64,000 bases of DNA, taken from contig VXAI01000049.1 in the NCBI GenBank assembly GCA_013399305.1, positions 1,051,835 through 1,115,834 on the forward strand, given 5' to 3'. Both the position numbers and the translations under genes were made by a program. This DNA is from Rostratula benghalensis (lineage: Eukaryota; Chordata; Aves; Charadriiformes; Rostratulidae). Shown here piece after piece: positions 13,101 through 25,957 of this stretch; within the stretch, counting starts at the first letter, position 1, and the number at the start of each line of letters is the position of its first letter. The notes beneath the pieces were generated by a model. The model worked only from the letters and a program-made list of their open reading frames with translations, did not search any database and was not told the DNA's origin.

Positions 13101-16100
13101 ATAGTATATGTATTCTGCAATTAAATTTCAGCATGGCATTGTCAGTTGTCTGCCTTCACTTACTGTGTTAACATGAAGCTGAATCTGGAGCTGAAAAAAC
13201 AAGGTAAAGCTTTGTTTAGCTGTGCGTTCCCAGAGGTGACATGACCTGGAGAGTGAGAAAGTGTTGTGTTTTTGCTTGGTGAAAATATTCTGTGCTACGC
13301 AGGGCTGTGTTTCTGCAGGGATATAGCTTGTACTAAATTACTCTTGCTGTTTATGTGTTCCATCTCCCTGAGTCTTGAGTTTTAGCACTAAGGTAGAAAT
13401 GTTAAATTTCCCTAGTATCTGTGAAAATTCAGCTGATGGGTTATTCCAGTGACACTGGAAAAAGCACACTAGTGTTTTACCACCTCACTACCTTTGCTCT
13501 TCTTGTCATTTCAAGCGTACCTTGAAAAGTTTATATTCTGTACTTCCTTGCATTAGTCCTATTGATGTTCCAGCGTAGCTGGGGAAGCTGGATGTGGCTG
13601 TTCAGTTTTAGTTCAGTGCTTAAACAAACAAACAGAAGATTTCAAAAGCTTTCTAAGAAAAACACTTTCCATCCCCATCATAACTGATTTCTTAAACCAG
13701 TTCTAGGGCCATGTGACTGTTCATTTATACTTTAAAAGTTAAATCTAAACAAAAAATTGGTGGTAGTTCACATTTAGATTTGTAATTAAGGAATCTGCTG
13801 TCAATACAAGACAAAACAATAAAGCAAACTTGCATCGTAAACAGAGGCCACTACTATAAATAAGCTATTCACCTCCTCTGTTCCTAAAAGGATTCTTGTT
13901 GAAGATGTTAATAAAATAGGCATGGTATGAGACCCACTAATGTAAATGGAAACACTTACTCCATTCATTGCAGTAGGACCTGTTGGATCAAGGTGGCAAA
14001 TCTGATGCTGCAGTTAGGGGCTAGGTGATGGAGGTCAGTGGGATGTTCAGAGCATACAGCATCATTGAACTGGGATCAGTGGGTTGGGATTGTAGAGTAA
14101 CATCCTCCAGCTCCCTTTCTATATTGTACCTTGCAAGTTTGATTAAATGACACCCAGATCCAGTCCTCCTCTCTGCCCTTTGGTGCTGCAGTGCCAATAA
14201 CTACTTCTGTAAGTCAGCTTTCATAGCCCCTGATATGATTCCCTGATCGCAGGAGGAGATGGGAATTCTCTACTCTATAGATAGTGGTAGCCAAAGGAAG
14301 CTCAGCAGATACCTATGCAAAGTGTTCCAGTCTGGCAATTTAGTTTCATACTTAAAATTCTTCATTAAAATGTGGGTTCACCCTTCCCACCCTGTCTGCT
14401 CCTTAGCACAGTCTCAGTCTGGAAAGGCCAGATTCGTGTTCATAAAGTAAGTTTTTAAGTTGCTATATTTTAAAATAATGTAGTTGTCTATTTCAGTAAA
14501 GCATTGCATTTCCATTGAATTTGATTTGTGAGATCATTTTTTCCTGGCTGTTGCTAGGACAACAAAAGCAGTTCTTGGACTCGTGTACATTGAAGCTAGT
14601 ACACGCTGTATCCATTAGTCTTCTGAAACACTGCTAAAATAATCAATATCAAATGTATTGAATATGATAGATTTTTAAATTACATTTACAGTGGAAAACA
14701 CTTTTATTTTCAGTGTACTTTAGGATCTGCATGGCTCAGTATTATTTTTTATTTTGACTATTGTGTTCTGGTTTCTGGCTTGGCCATTACATTGGTATTC
14801 CCTCTGGAAATCCAGCTTTTCTATGTAAGATGAGCCATGCTAAATGGAAAGGACTAATGACTAAGGAGAACAGTTACTATTTCACTAAATTGAAAAAATA
14901 CAAAAGACAGTGGAGACTTCTGCTGTAGCTATTTAAACCTTCTCTGAGATGTGCTTTGAATGAAATGATGCTAGCACTGCCAAAATGGCTGCAAGCGAAT
15001 CTGCAAAGGACCGAGAGCTTCAAGTGACATCCCTTGCCAACACAGTTTTTGTGGATGCCACTCGGAGTTTGAGATCACCCAGCATCCAGCTGGCTGGGAG
15101 GGAATTACAGAGAGTTTCATTTCAGAGTTTGGACTGCTTCAAATACAGTAAATAATTAAGACAGCTCTTTAAAACATACTGCCAGTATCTGTACCCAGGT
15201 GCTTTAAAATCTGTTTAAATTCAGGTGCTGCTCACGGAAGGCAGCCTAGCAGTTACACTGGTTTTGTGGGATTATTGTATCACAACTGTAATGTCATCAT
15301 GGTTGAGTTAACAACTAGACTGAGTGGCAGGTGGTACTTTTATGTCCCTTAATTGTATCTTACTTCTAGGATTTAAAGGGAATCGACAGTTACATACTAC
15401 AGATTCCTAGTCTATGTGAAAATAAAATAACCTTATACACTGTTTTTGCTTTTTTTGGATGGTAAAAAAGCATGCTACCTTTTGCAGAGGTTGGACTTAG
15501 AATCCCACTATATCACAGGGAAGGTTATTATCCTGCTGCTCTCACACCCACATATAAAATATTTAGATCACTGTCTCAGATGTAGAGAAAATTTTAAATA
15601 TGCGTTTAAAACTGTAACATATACTTAGCACTGAAATGAATGTGCACAAAGCATAAAATCAAGCATCTCCTCATTGCTAGTTTCCCAACCAGCTCATACG
15701 CCCTTCAAGAGAGTTTCCAGCCCAAAGGTTTTCCAGCTGAGTGACAGATCTACCGATCTTTGAAAAGATCTGGGGTTAGAAGGATCAGAAGTATGTTCAA
15801 ACCTTTCATTGTAGGCATGCAATTTCACAGGCTTCCTGGCATCCATACATGATGTAGTACATTACTCCATGTATTAGCTGAGAAGTTAATGACAATGTGT
15901 TAATTTTTAACTTTTGTATTATTTGGTAATGTCACATTGTATTTACTTAATAGTTTGTGATGGGAAGTATAGTTTCTCTAGAAAGACCATTTGTACTGAA
16001 GCAAGGATCATCTCTCATTTCTGTCTCTGTGGGTGTCTCGATCAGATCGCTCTTGCTGGGGAAGAGTGCCTGGGGAAGGGTCATTCTTGGTAGCTGATAC

Positions 16101-17929
16101 TCAAATATCTCACCGAGGGAAGCATTTCCATTGATTTTTATTTATTTCTTCTTTTTTTCCCCCTGTAGCCTTGTTTACATGATCAGTTCAATTGCCCTTT
16201 AGGTGTATGTTGGTTGGTTGGTTGGTTGTGGTAGGTTTTTTGTTTTAAATCCATAAAGTAGGTAACTGAGCAGTTTTGTGGTTTGGGTTTTTTCAGTCAG
16301 GTGCTGAGAGATGCTGATTACACTAAACTTTCACTGAATGCAGTGGGAATTGTCTTGGTGCGTATCAGGATCAAGCCATGAAATTATTATGCAAAATAGT
16401 TTAATTGAAAGTGTTGTCTTGGCTTCTCAAAGGAACCTAAACGCTATTAAAATTCAGAGGAATGTGGGCATCTAGCTTCTTTTCACTCTGTTGAAAATCT
16501 CAGCCAATATTCTCTAAATAAATTAGAATTTTACTTGTTTCTGACCAAAATAATAATTTTTCCATTTCTTGATGGTTATATAATAGTAATTTCTCTGCTT
16601 TTGTGTACTAGTGTGCCCAGGCCAATAATAGATTCTTTGATGCAGCTGTCTTGAATTGCATTTACTATGGTTTTGGCAGTAGCTTCAGCTTTTTGTAGGA
16701 ACAGTGTAGGGGAACTTATTTTAACTTTTTATTCTGATAATCTATGTTATTTTTTGAAACAAGAGACACTTTTTTGTTTGCACATAGTTTGGCCTTCATT
16801 TGTCTCCCTAATTTTCCAGTAAGCCTGGAGCAGACAAGGAAACATGATTTCATCCAGTTACTTTGCTGGTGTTGTATTGTCACCTACCAGAAGAGCTACT
16901 GAGAACATTCTGTTCTGTTACTTAATTAAAACAACAACAAAACCCCCTTTCAGTTTCATAGAAACACCTAATGACTGCTAAGAATCCTCGTGGAAAACAA
17001 TCAGGTAGACTTTATGAAGCTATCCAGTGGGATTTTATTTTTCTGGAGGCTTAGTCTGCAGTGTGTGTATGAAATGTGTTTAAAGTCGACTCATAGCCAA
17101 GTTTGCTTCATCACTGATGAAACCTACATATTTTTTCATGGACTTGCACAAGGTGAACTAAGGACTCTATGTATGAGTAAACATCACTTCGTATTAGAAT
17201 GCTGGTTAATTTAAATATAAATCTAAACATGAATTATTCTATCTTTTCTATTGAATGAAATGTCTTCCCCTACAGCATTGCAATTTATTGCTATTTCAAT
17301 CTTATTGAACCTTTTGAGCTCTTCTCAAGTTTTGAAACAAGGGGAAATTTGTGAACTCTATTTCTTTGCATAGTTATTACCCTGTTGTGTATTGCTTTTA
17401 TACACTCGGTTCATTTTTTCTCTCTTCTTGTTAGGGAAAGGTGTGTATGTATCATCTCTGTATAAAAGCTGAATTGATATGAGGGAGGAAAAAAAATTAG
17501 AATCTCCCATCAATCTATCTTTCACAAATTCTCTCTGGTTTTCTTTCCGTTTTGTTCTCGAATGCGTTTTCCTTCCTGTTCCCTCATTTGAGTGTATTTT
17601 TACTCATCGCTTTCTGCTCTTTAAAAACCTTCGAGTTCAAGAAAAGCTTCCAAATCTATGGTTTGAGTGGGTTTGAAATCACTCTTCTCTGGTGCATTGT
17701 ATGGGAATTCAGGAACACACTGAACACTGTCAAACATATAAGTTTCTTTGCCTCAAAATACAGAAGCCACTGACAGCGTATTCTGGTGGCAGCAAGTGAA
17801 ACTAAGACACTGGTTCAGCCACCTCACTGGTTTTACAGCTACAGTTCCAGTGGCTTGGTGAAGTAAAATGTACTTTCAAATACTTTGGGAGCTATGAGCT
17901 CAGGTGTTTGAAAACAAAACCAAAAATCC
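7195..17929. other. Unique A+T-rich DNA, no gene recognised
   Basis: About 10.7 kb without a recognisable exon, RNA gene or transposon. Open frames are all under about 100 codons and none looks like a known protein. Simple-sequence patches include a short TA run near 7287-7298, a G/T-only tract at 7963-7988, TTTG repeats near 12402-12416, TTGG repeats at 16210-16229 and an A/C tract at 16928-16947. It is probably intergenic or intronic. Regulatory elements could be present, but a single sequence does not show them. Confidence 0.6.
16210..16229 (+). repeat. (TTGG)n microsatellite
   Basis: Four to five perfect copies of the tetramer TTGG, followed by further G/T-rich sequence. Confidence 0.85.
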
Positions 17930-18817
17930 CTAGCATTATCTAAGTTTGCTGATGATACTGAACTGGGAGGGCTGGCTAACACTTCAAAGGGTTGTCCTGT
18001 CATCCAGTGTGACCTGGACAGGCTGGAGAGCTGGGCAGAGAAGAACCTCATGATGTTTAACAAGGGCAAATGCAGGGTCCTGCACCTGGGGAGGAACAAC
18101 CCCAGGCACAAATATGGCTTAAGGGTGGATCTCCTGGAAAATGCTTCTGAGGAGAAGGACCTGGGAGTCCTGGTGGACAGCAAACTCTCCATGAGCCAGC
18201 AATGTGTCCTTGTGGCCAAGAGGGCCAATGGAATCCTGGGCTACACAGGGAAGAGTTTGGCCAGTAAATGGAGGGAGGTCATTCTCCCCCTCTGCTCTGC
18301 ACTGGTGAGACCACAACTAGAATCCTGCCTCCAGTGCTGGGCTCCCCAGTTCAAGAGAGACAGGGAACCACTGGAGAGAGTGCAGTGTAGGGCAGCAAAG
18401 GTGATGGAGGGGTTGGAGCACCTCCCTGATGAGGAAAGGCTGAAAGAGCTGGGACTCTTGAGCCTGGAGAAGAGAAGGCTGAGGGAAGACCTTATCTATG
18501 ATTACAAGTACCTGAAGGGTGGGTTGGAGGAGGATGGAGCTGGACTTTTCTCAGGGGTTCCCAGTGACAGACGAGGGGCAACAGGCACAAGTTGGAACAC
18601 GAGAAGTTCCATTCAAAGATGAGGAGAAACTTCTCTGAGGTGAGGGTGGCCAGGGAGGCTGCCCAGGGAGGGAGTGGAGTCCCCTTCTCTGGAGACCTTC
18701 AAGCCCCTCCTGGATGCAGCCCTGAGTGATGTGCTCTGGGCAGCCCTGCTTTAGCAGGGGAGTTGGATGAGACGATCTCTAGAGGTCCCTTCCAACTCTG
18801 AAATTCTGTGATTCCTA
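17930..18817 (+). mobile_element. CR1 LINE fragment, copy 2 (longest)
   Basis: This is the longest CR1 copy in the window, about 0.89 kb. It is 5'-truncated and runs left to right from just upstream of the reverse-transcriptase catalytic box to the 3' terminus. The 3' end has the diagnostic GAGGTCCCTTCCAACTCTG followed by AATTCTGTGATTCC and no poly-A tail. Its 3' untranslated part carries CCTGAGTGATGTGCTCTGGG and CTGCTTTAGCAGGGGAG, which are shared with copy 7 but not with copies 1, 5 and 6. That marks a second CR1 subfamily. Truncation at the 5' end is usual for CR1 and reflects incomplete target-primed reverse transcription. The long, little-damaged reading frame suggests a relatively young insertion. 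Confidence 0.96.
17942..18622 (+). pseudogene. CR1 ORF2 remnant (end of reverse transcriptase)
   Basis: Translation in one frame from 17942 stays open for about 226 codons up to a stop at 18620-18622. It begins at the end of the reverse-transcriptase palm with the catalytic FADD motif (17945-17956, the CR1 form of the YxDD box). It continues into the thumb and C-terminal region: [16 protein letters not shown] (about 18158-18205), [12 protein letters not shown] and [13 protein letters not shown]. The endonuclease domain and most of the reverse transcriptase are missing, so it cannot encode an active enzyme. In-frame ATG codons occur only from 18050. Near 18566-18575 a one-base loss relative to the family shifts the frame, giving the unrelated last 15-20 residues. 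It is a dead fragment with no expected host role. Confidence 0.9.
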
Positions 18818-20536
18818 TAATAATATTATGTGATGTTTTTATAGAGACTGAAGAAAAGTTGGGTGTGTTGATGTTGTTTGATTCAGCACTTCATTAGGTG
18901 CAAAAGTTCAAGTCTTCAATTAGTATAAATTAATTAGGTTTGTTCTTCAGAGTTTTAAACAGTCGCAGAAAAGGAACCAAAAATAACATAGCTATTCCTA
19001 CTGTGGAGGCAGGGGTGTAAATCTGCATGACTCTGCAGCTGGTTCCATTGAACTGATTTGCAGCATTTTTATGGGAGCAGATCTAAAATTAGGAATATAT
19101 TGGAAGCAACCTTATCAAGCCAGATGGCAATCTAAGTATGGATGTTGAGAAAGCATGGCTTTCCTGCTACCTCTTAACATCTAGCCATCCATATATGAGT
19201 TTTGGTGGGATTTTTGTTTTCCCTTTTCTTCCAAAGAGTTTGACCAGGTGTCTGAGGCTTCTGTAAGAACAAGAACTAGATGAAATCCACCTATTTCACA
19301 AGGGTTTGGTAATACTGTCAATTTCTTTCAGAACTGGGAATTTTCACAGCCAGTAAAGGGGGTTATAAAAGGGCTGCAGTGAGGCAGGTATGCCAAGGTT
19401 TTCAGTTCCCCCCACTGTCTCTGGGGGGACACTGGGAGTCCAGCTTGCTGTACTCGCTGTCTTTTGCCAGATAGCTGGGCAGGTCGGAGCATTTGCAACC
19501 AGGAAACTTGGCTTTATTGATAATGGTGCTAGTGCCTTTCTGTGGAATCTTTGTCAAACTGTTTCCTGCTTCATTTTGACCACCTGTAAAATAGAGCTGA
19601 AATGCTGCTTTCACTCAGTGTCCAAGTGCTCCGACATTTACTGGTGAAAATCATTTGTGATCTGTAACTGTTATTAGACACAGCATCTGCACAAATTCTT
19701 GAACTCGGTTCTATCATCCTAGCTCCTGAGTTGATACGGGCTCTAAATCCCCAGGGAATCTGTAAATTAGCCCATTCTGGGTCAGCCATTTACACCTAAA
19801 ACTTTGGTCCTAAGATCACAATCAGTCTGCTACTCACAATAGCATGAAAACAAGTGTGCAAGAACTTGTGAAGAGGTAAGCAATCACAACATCATAAGGA
19901 TTATAACTCAAACAGAAAGGCTTAGACAAAGAAGGAAAACCTTGATAATGCAATATACAGGAGGGCTTAGTGTCCTTTTGTATAGATCTATGGCTTTAAA
20001 GACCCAGATTGTAAATCAGCTGAAATATAATTAAAGGTATGTCCTTAGTAACTGTACACTGTAAAATTTTTACAGTAGCTCTTGGGACAATGGTAGCTAT
20101 ATTTTGATTTTTTACAGTGAAAACATCTCTTCTTGCTCTGCATTATGGAGCATAAAAAGATTTGTGACAATGGCTGGTGTTATTTGGGCATTTCTTAAGA
20201 AATCATTTGAGCTGGTCCTCCATTGATAGAGTCAAATCTGGCATGAAATTAAATCCAATTCAAGAACCTCATGAATAGCAAGAGAAGGTCTAGCCACTAA
20301 AGTCCTTGCAATTACTTGTGGTCTTTACAGGATGGGTGTCCTGAAAACCGAAGTGACAAATCTGTCTGTGTTTGAGTGGTCATCTATGCCTCAGTAAGCA
20401 GACTTTAAAGACAGGTTCTAAAAGCCAGAGGCACTCAGATATACTCCATTAGAAAAACATTCCATTTCCCTTCATGGTCTGAAGATTTAGTATCTTAGGG
20501 GCTTTTGCTCCCCAGTCAATAGTGGGTTTTGATAAA

Positions 20537-20588
20537 GGGGAGGGAGAAGAAAAAAAGGAAGGGGGGGGGAGGGTGGGGAAGAGAAGGG
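20537..20588 (+). repeat. Polypurine tract with G-quadruplex potential
   Basis: Fifty-two bases are almost entirely purine, with a single T. They include a run of nine G followed by AGGGTGGGG at 20561-20578. This satisfies the usual G-quadruplex pattern of four G3+ runs with short loops. Mirror-like purine tracts can also form triplex DNA. Whether either structure forms is not known. Confidence 0.8.
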
Positions 20589-21238
20589 ACTTGGATTCAT
20601 AGTACAAAGACTCTGTATGTAATATATTTAACTGTCAAGTACCTTTTCTTGTGAGTAATGTGCAAGCTCTCAAATAAGAGAACCAGAGTTGTAAAGAATT
20701 CTCATGGTGAGAGTGTTGTAAGAGATGCATCCACAACAGGAGGTATTGCCAGGACCTCCAAACTACATTTTCTTCAAATTTGTGTGAGTATTGAATTACT
20801 TACATTTAATTTGTATGCTGGTTTTTTATTTTGTTTCCTGGATTTCTGAAACACGAGAGCAGAAGAACCCATTCCAAGACCTGACCAAAATGTAATATTT
20901 CTTTGGACAGATGGTAAGAAGAAGTCTGGAGATCACCAGCTGAAATATGGTAGCCATTGCAAATAAAAGCAAAGCAAACGGATTGAGGAACCCTACACTG
21001 TATTGCCAAAAAATCTCCAAGATGCATCAGTGAGTGTCATGGCCGAGTTCAATCCCTTTCCCCCTCCTCTTGCATTTATTACTAAAATGAAAAAAAACCA
21101 ACACTACCAAAGTCCCCTGGCCTTTCATTGGCGCTGTGAGATTGGAATTCGGCAGATAAAATGTCACGTGACAACGAAACTCCATCCTATTGGTCACATT
21201 TTCTCTAGAAGCTGGGCTGGGCACATTGCAAATGTTCA

Positions 21239-21274
21239 GGTTTGGTGTTTGGGGTTTTTTTGGTGTTTTTTTTT
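21239..21274 (+). repeat. G/T-only low-complexity tract
   Basis: Thirty-six consecutive bases contain only G and T. The style (TTTGG or TTTGGGG followed by T-runs) is the same as in several other tracts in the window. Confidence 0.8.
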
Positions 21275-22340
21275 ATAGAGGGTTTATTCCCTAATACCCC
21301 ATGTAACCATAACTCCTTCCAGGCTGTGTGCAGGTAACTGTAAGCCTGAAGGCTGCTACTTAGGGCTATCATCTTTGGTAATGCAGGCATATAAATGCTT
21401 CTAATACTTGAGGAGATTGCCTTGCTCCAAATTTCAGTATCTCAAAAAAGAGCCATGTACTCTGCATGTGGACACTCGTTGGTGAACTCTGACTTTTCAT
21501 CTTGCATTCTGCACTGTGAATAATGCAGACAAAATAGTCTCCAGGTGCTTTGCCTGGTCCTTGCTCAGGTTCAGTCTGTGGAACCGTGTTTCAGTCTTGA
21601 TGCAAACTGTATTATGAACACTCTTTGCTTCTGCTGACAGCAGAGAAACCACTCTGGGATAAACACTGGCAATTAGCTCAAAATGTCTCTAAAGAATTGC
21701 AAGTATTCCATCAAAAGATTTATCTTTTGGTTGCTGTGGTTGTTTAAGGCTGTGCAATGACCCACAGGCAGAAGCTATGTGATGGATTGTCCATCAGTAT
21801 TTCATATCACCCCAGCAGCCACCCTCTAGAAAGAGAGACTGGAATGAAAAGGTTAATATTGGTTAAAAGCTGACGTTTTTGTATTCTCAAGGTTCCAGTT
21901 CCTGAGGGAGAAGAAAAAATTTAATTTACAGGATATATTTTGGAGTTGTGACTTGGAAAGCATATTTTGTTTACCTTGCTTTCTGAAAAATCTCACTCTA
22001 GGAGTGAGTCGGTGTTACTCCAAGCCAGCCAAGTTCCACTGAAATCAGGGAAGTATTTTAGCTTTTCAGCTGAGAGTCTGTCCCTTACATTCCTACTAAA
22101 TTAACGATTAGATTAGATGGGTTGGCAAATAATTGCAAGGGAAGTGGAAACACAGTTCACAGTTGCATCTTGGTCAATGTCTGTGGTAATGTTTAAACTG
22201 TTGTTGTTGGCCCCACAGCTACATCTGTGTATGATCTTTTGTAAGCGCTGAATGAAGTTGCCTGAGAGAAACTGAAACCCGAAAGTGATCTGTAAACAGG
22301 CAGTAATTCCACTTCCATATTTGAAATTCTCATGAACTAG

Positions 22341-22903
22341 TGCTGCCAGCAGATCCAGAGAGGTGATTCTGCCACTTGGCTCTGCTCTGGTGAGACCTCA
22401 CCTGGAGTCCTGTGAGCAGGACTGGAGCCCTCAGTAGAGGAAGGACATGGACCTGTGGAGCAGGTCTGGAGGAGGGCTGTGAGGATGATCAAGGGGTTGG
22501 AGCACCTTGGCTCCGAGGACAGGCTGAGGGAGCTGGGGTTCTTCAGCCTGGAGCAGAGGAGGCTCTGGGGAGACCTCAGAGCAGCCTCCCAGTACCTGAA
22601 GGGGTTACAGGAAGGCTGGGGAGGGTCTGTTGACAAAGACCTGCAGGGACAGGACGAGGGGCAATGGCTTCAAGCTGGAGAAGAGCAGATTTAGACTGGA
22701 TATTAGGAAGAGGTTCTTTACTCTGAGGGTGTTGGAAGACTGGAAGAGGTTGCCCAGGGAGGTGGTTGAGGCCCCTTTCCTGGAGATCTTCAAGGGGAGG
22801 CTGGAGGAGGCCCTGGGCAGCCTGATCTGGTTGGGGGTGTCCCTGCTGACTGAGGGGAGGTCGGACTAGGTGACCTTTGGATATGCCATTCTATGATTTT
22901 ATG
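22341..22903 (+). mobile_element. CR1 LINE fragment, copy 3
   Basis: This is a 5'-truncated CR1 of about 560 bases reading left to right. It enters at GAGAGGTGATTCTGCC, just before the CTCTGGTGAGACC box, and runs through the end of ORF2. Translated pieces such as [20 protein letters not shown] (from about 22494) align with the matching part of copy 2 (GLEHLPDEERLKELGLLSLE). The frame is broken into separate pieces (about 22455-22694 and 22630-22869), so no product is expected. The 3' end has lost the AGGTCCCTTCCAACC box: GGTGACCTTTGG runs directly into ATATGCCATTCTATGATTTT. It is older or more damaged than copy 2. Confidence 0.94.
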
Positions 22904-25900
22904 AAGAACTGAGCTCCTACACTTCTCAACCAGTTAAACCACATCCTTCTGCAACGCAGAAGACCAAATTCCCAGACAGCTTAATTCTATTGAAATCGGT
23001 GAAATACTGTCATCAGAATAATTTGCTATATTTTGCTCTAATAAAATTATATGTACTTGTATTCCAGACCCCTTTCTATTTTGAAGTAGTAGGAAGGGTA
23101 AGGTATTTCCTTCAGCTGATTTAAGCATGAATCTGCTGTTCCTTCTGCGTGTTAATTCACTGGTGGGTGTTGTTCAGCCTAATACAATTTACTTTTTCAC
23201 TCCATTGATACTTAATATATACTAATAACTGCATTTTAAAATGTGGACACACACCTTGATTGTACTTTTACATCAAAACCTATTAAAGACAGTATCGTTA
23301 TAGCTATCTCAAGGTCAGAATCACACCCTTTGTGTGTTAGTAATGTTTCATTAGTGACCAGAGGACTGTCAAGGAGTACTTTTCAGCATTAGCTGGTGTT
23401 GCTTAGCAGGGTTGCATTTTCTAGAATTCTTATCATGGACTTTGAATACAGTAATACCCCATATGAATATGCTTCATTATCAGGTTACTGCTATAGACTG
23501 CTGGATACTGTTTAGAATTCCCAAATAAACATTTTAAGGTTTCGGTATTGGCAAATCTCTTGCAGTATTACACTGACATTTTCTTCTGTTCTATAAAAAG
23601 CAATAAAATTTATTCATGCTGAACTAATTAATCATCAGTGCTGTAAATAGAGAATTATGGAATTATGTTATTTAAAAATATAAATAATGATAAAGTATGC
23701 TGATTTTCATGAAAATATTCCCAATGGGTAAAGGAAAAGGATGAAAAATAACTTAGTATAGTTGTTGCTAAACTAAAGGATTTAGCAGTAATGGACTGGT
23801 TTCTGCAATTCTTTTTCAAAATTCCTTTTTTCTTCTTGAGCAACCCCACTGATTTCAGTGAAGATCCCTTGGTAGTTAAATATGATAGTGTAAAAGAGAG
23901 TACCAGAATCTTTCTCAGTCAGAAGCGGTAACTTCTCTTGGAAGAAATAATACTGTGTTTCATGAGATTCACTACGTATTACTCTTTATTTCTTCCTATT
24001 CATACTCTCTTTCTCTCCAATAGAAAGGTCACTGACTCTCGTTTTGATTTAATTCCAGGGAGGTTGAGAGGATTGGCAATTGTGTTTTGTGGCCAAGAAA
24101 CACAAACCATTTCTAGGGTAACTCTCAGGTGTATCAAAACAAAATACACAATCACATCTCTCATACAAGCTGCAGGTGGCATCATGAAACACCAACATTA
24201 TCATCACAGAACAACTGATCGCAGCTAAAGCTCACCTTTAAAATGATAACTGCTTTTCACCTCAACTGGGTTGTTACTCTCTTAAAATGTATTTTTCTCT
24301 TGAATTACTTCTTTGTCAGAGGGAAGATAAATGGAGGAAGAGAATGGGAACAATTTTGGGGGGTGTGTGTGAAATAACCTAAAAGGTTACTGAATCTTGT
24401 CTGTAAGCTCTCACAGTTTTTCAGCATGAGGCTTTCCAGAGGCACACAGGGTACAGACGCTACTGCTTGTATCTTCAAAGCAGTCAGGTGCCCATGAATG
24501 TAAAGCTTCACCGTAACTCTGGGGTGTAGAGACTGTGTCCAAGCTGACCATGTGGAAGATCGGCAGTGGGCTGTTCCAGTCTCTGCAGTTTGGGACTTTC
24601 TTGGGGTAAGCATTTAATTGCTCTCTTGTGCTCAAAAGTGGGGAGAAAAAAAAAAAGTCAAACAATGAAATCAACTACCCCAAAATATTTTAAGGTTCAG
24701 TGCAGCCATTGTCCTTCTTTCCTAGCAAAAAAAATCGAAAGCAAAACTGGCTCTGAGGATGCTTTATAAGTATTTTATTGTCTTATTAGTCCAGCCTGAA
24801 ACTTGCCTCATCTTCCACAATAAAGGTCTATCTAAAATAAGACCTTCACAAACGGCTTCTAATTTTTCAGCATCTCAGTTTATATACTCAGAATCAAATT
24901 CAGGTTTTCACTTCTTTAAGACCGTTTCCATACTCTTAATTACTCTGTAAAATAAGAACATCATCTTTCAGCTGAGTTTCAGGAATGTGAGTGAAAGGAA
25001 GTTCCAACTGTTCATAGCAATTGGTCTCTAACCCATGGATCTTACAGTAAAATGCTTGGACAGGATTAAGAACTGCCTGTTTGTCACCTGATAATAATTT
25101 GAAATGGTTATATCTTTGCTAAGAAACACAAGGGTGGGATGGGAGAAGATAGGGTTTACTGCTCTTTTTGGAGGGGACAGTTTTGTTTCCAGTGTTAAGA
25201 GCTGTTGGCAGAGCTGTTCCACTGATGATTTATTTGCCAAGAGAAGAGCAGTATCAAGTGGGTTGGGGTAGGACCTGGGCTGCTTTCTGGGCAGAGGGGA
25301 GAGTCACAGGGTGCACCTATTCCACCCGGGCTGTGCTGGGATGGCTGAAATCTTAATAAACCTTATAGAATAATACAGGATAGTCCCAGAGTGTGAACCT
25401 TATTTGGAGGCGATACAGAAGTTAATAATAAGCAGACAGTCCCCAGAAAACATAATTAAAAAATAGAAAGTATTTTGAAGTATAGAATATTTTCGAGTAA
25501 AGAGGTTGCAGAGAGTGGAAGGCTGTCCCTGGGAGAGCAGAAAAAAATGTGAATTTCACTTCATAATACTCTCTGAACTTCCTTAGATACAGAGCCCTCT
25601 AAAGTCCAGTGGGAACAATTTGCTTCTTTGCACTTATCTGATATTTTTCTTTCAAAGTTTTTTTTTTTTTCTTCTTTTTAAATTCCTTTCAGAGACACTG
25701 CAGAATCGACTCATGTCTCTCTACATCTGTGTGACACTGATTTGCTGCCTTAATGAATTACAGGGGATTTCTAGCTGATTTGTTCCTGTACTACCATTGT
25801 CCCTAGGTTTCTTCTGGAAATTTTGCAAGAGGAAGGCGCAATCCACAGCTTGATTACAACTGGGGTTAATGCTAGAGACCTGTAACAAGTATTTTAATTA

Positions 25901-25957
25901 GTAGCAAACACAAATTAAATTCCCGGATAAAATGCTGTCATATCTTAGTATAGGTCT

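Larger units (their letters stand above)
18818..22340. other. Unique DNA, no gene recognised
   Basis: About 3.5 kb between two CR1 copies. I see no exon or RNA gene. It contains a purine-rich tract with G-quadruplex potential (20537-20588) and a 36-base G/T-only tract (21239-21274). The short open frames (under about 95 codons) show no familiar protein. Confidence 0.6.
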
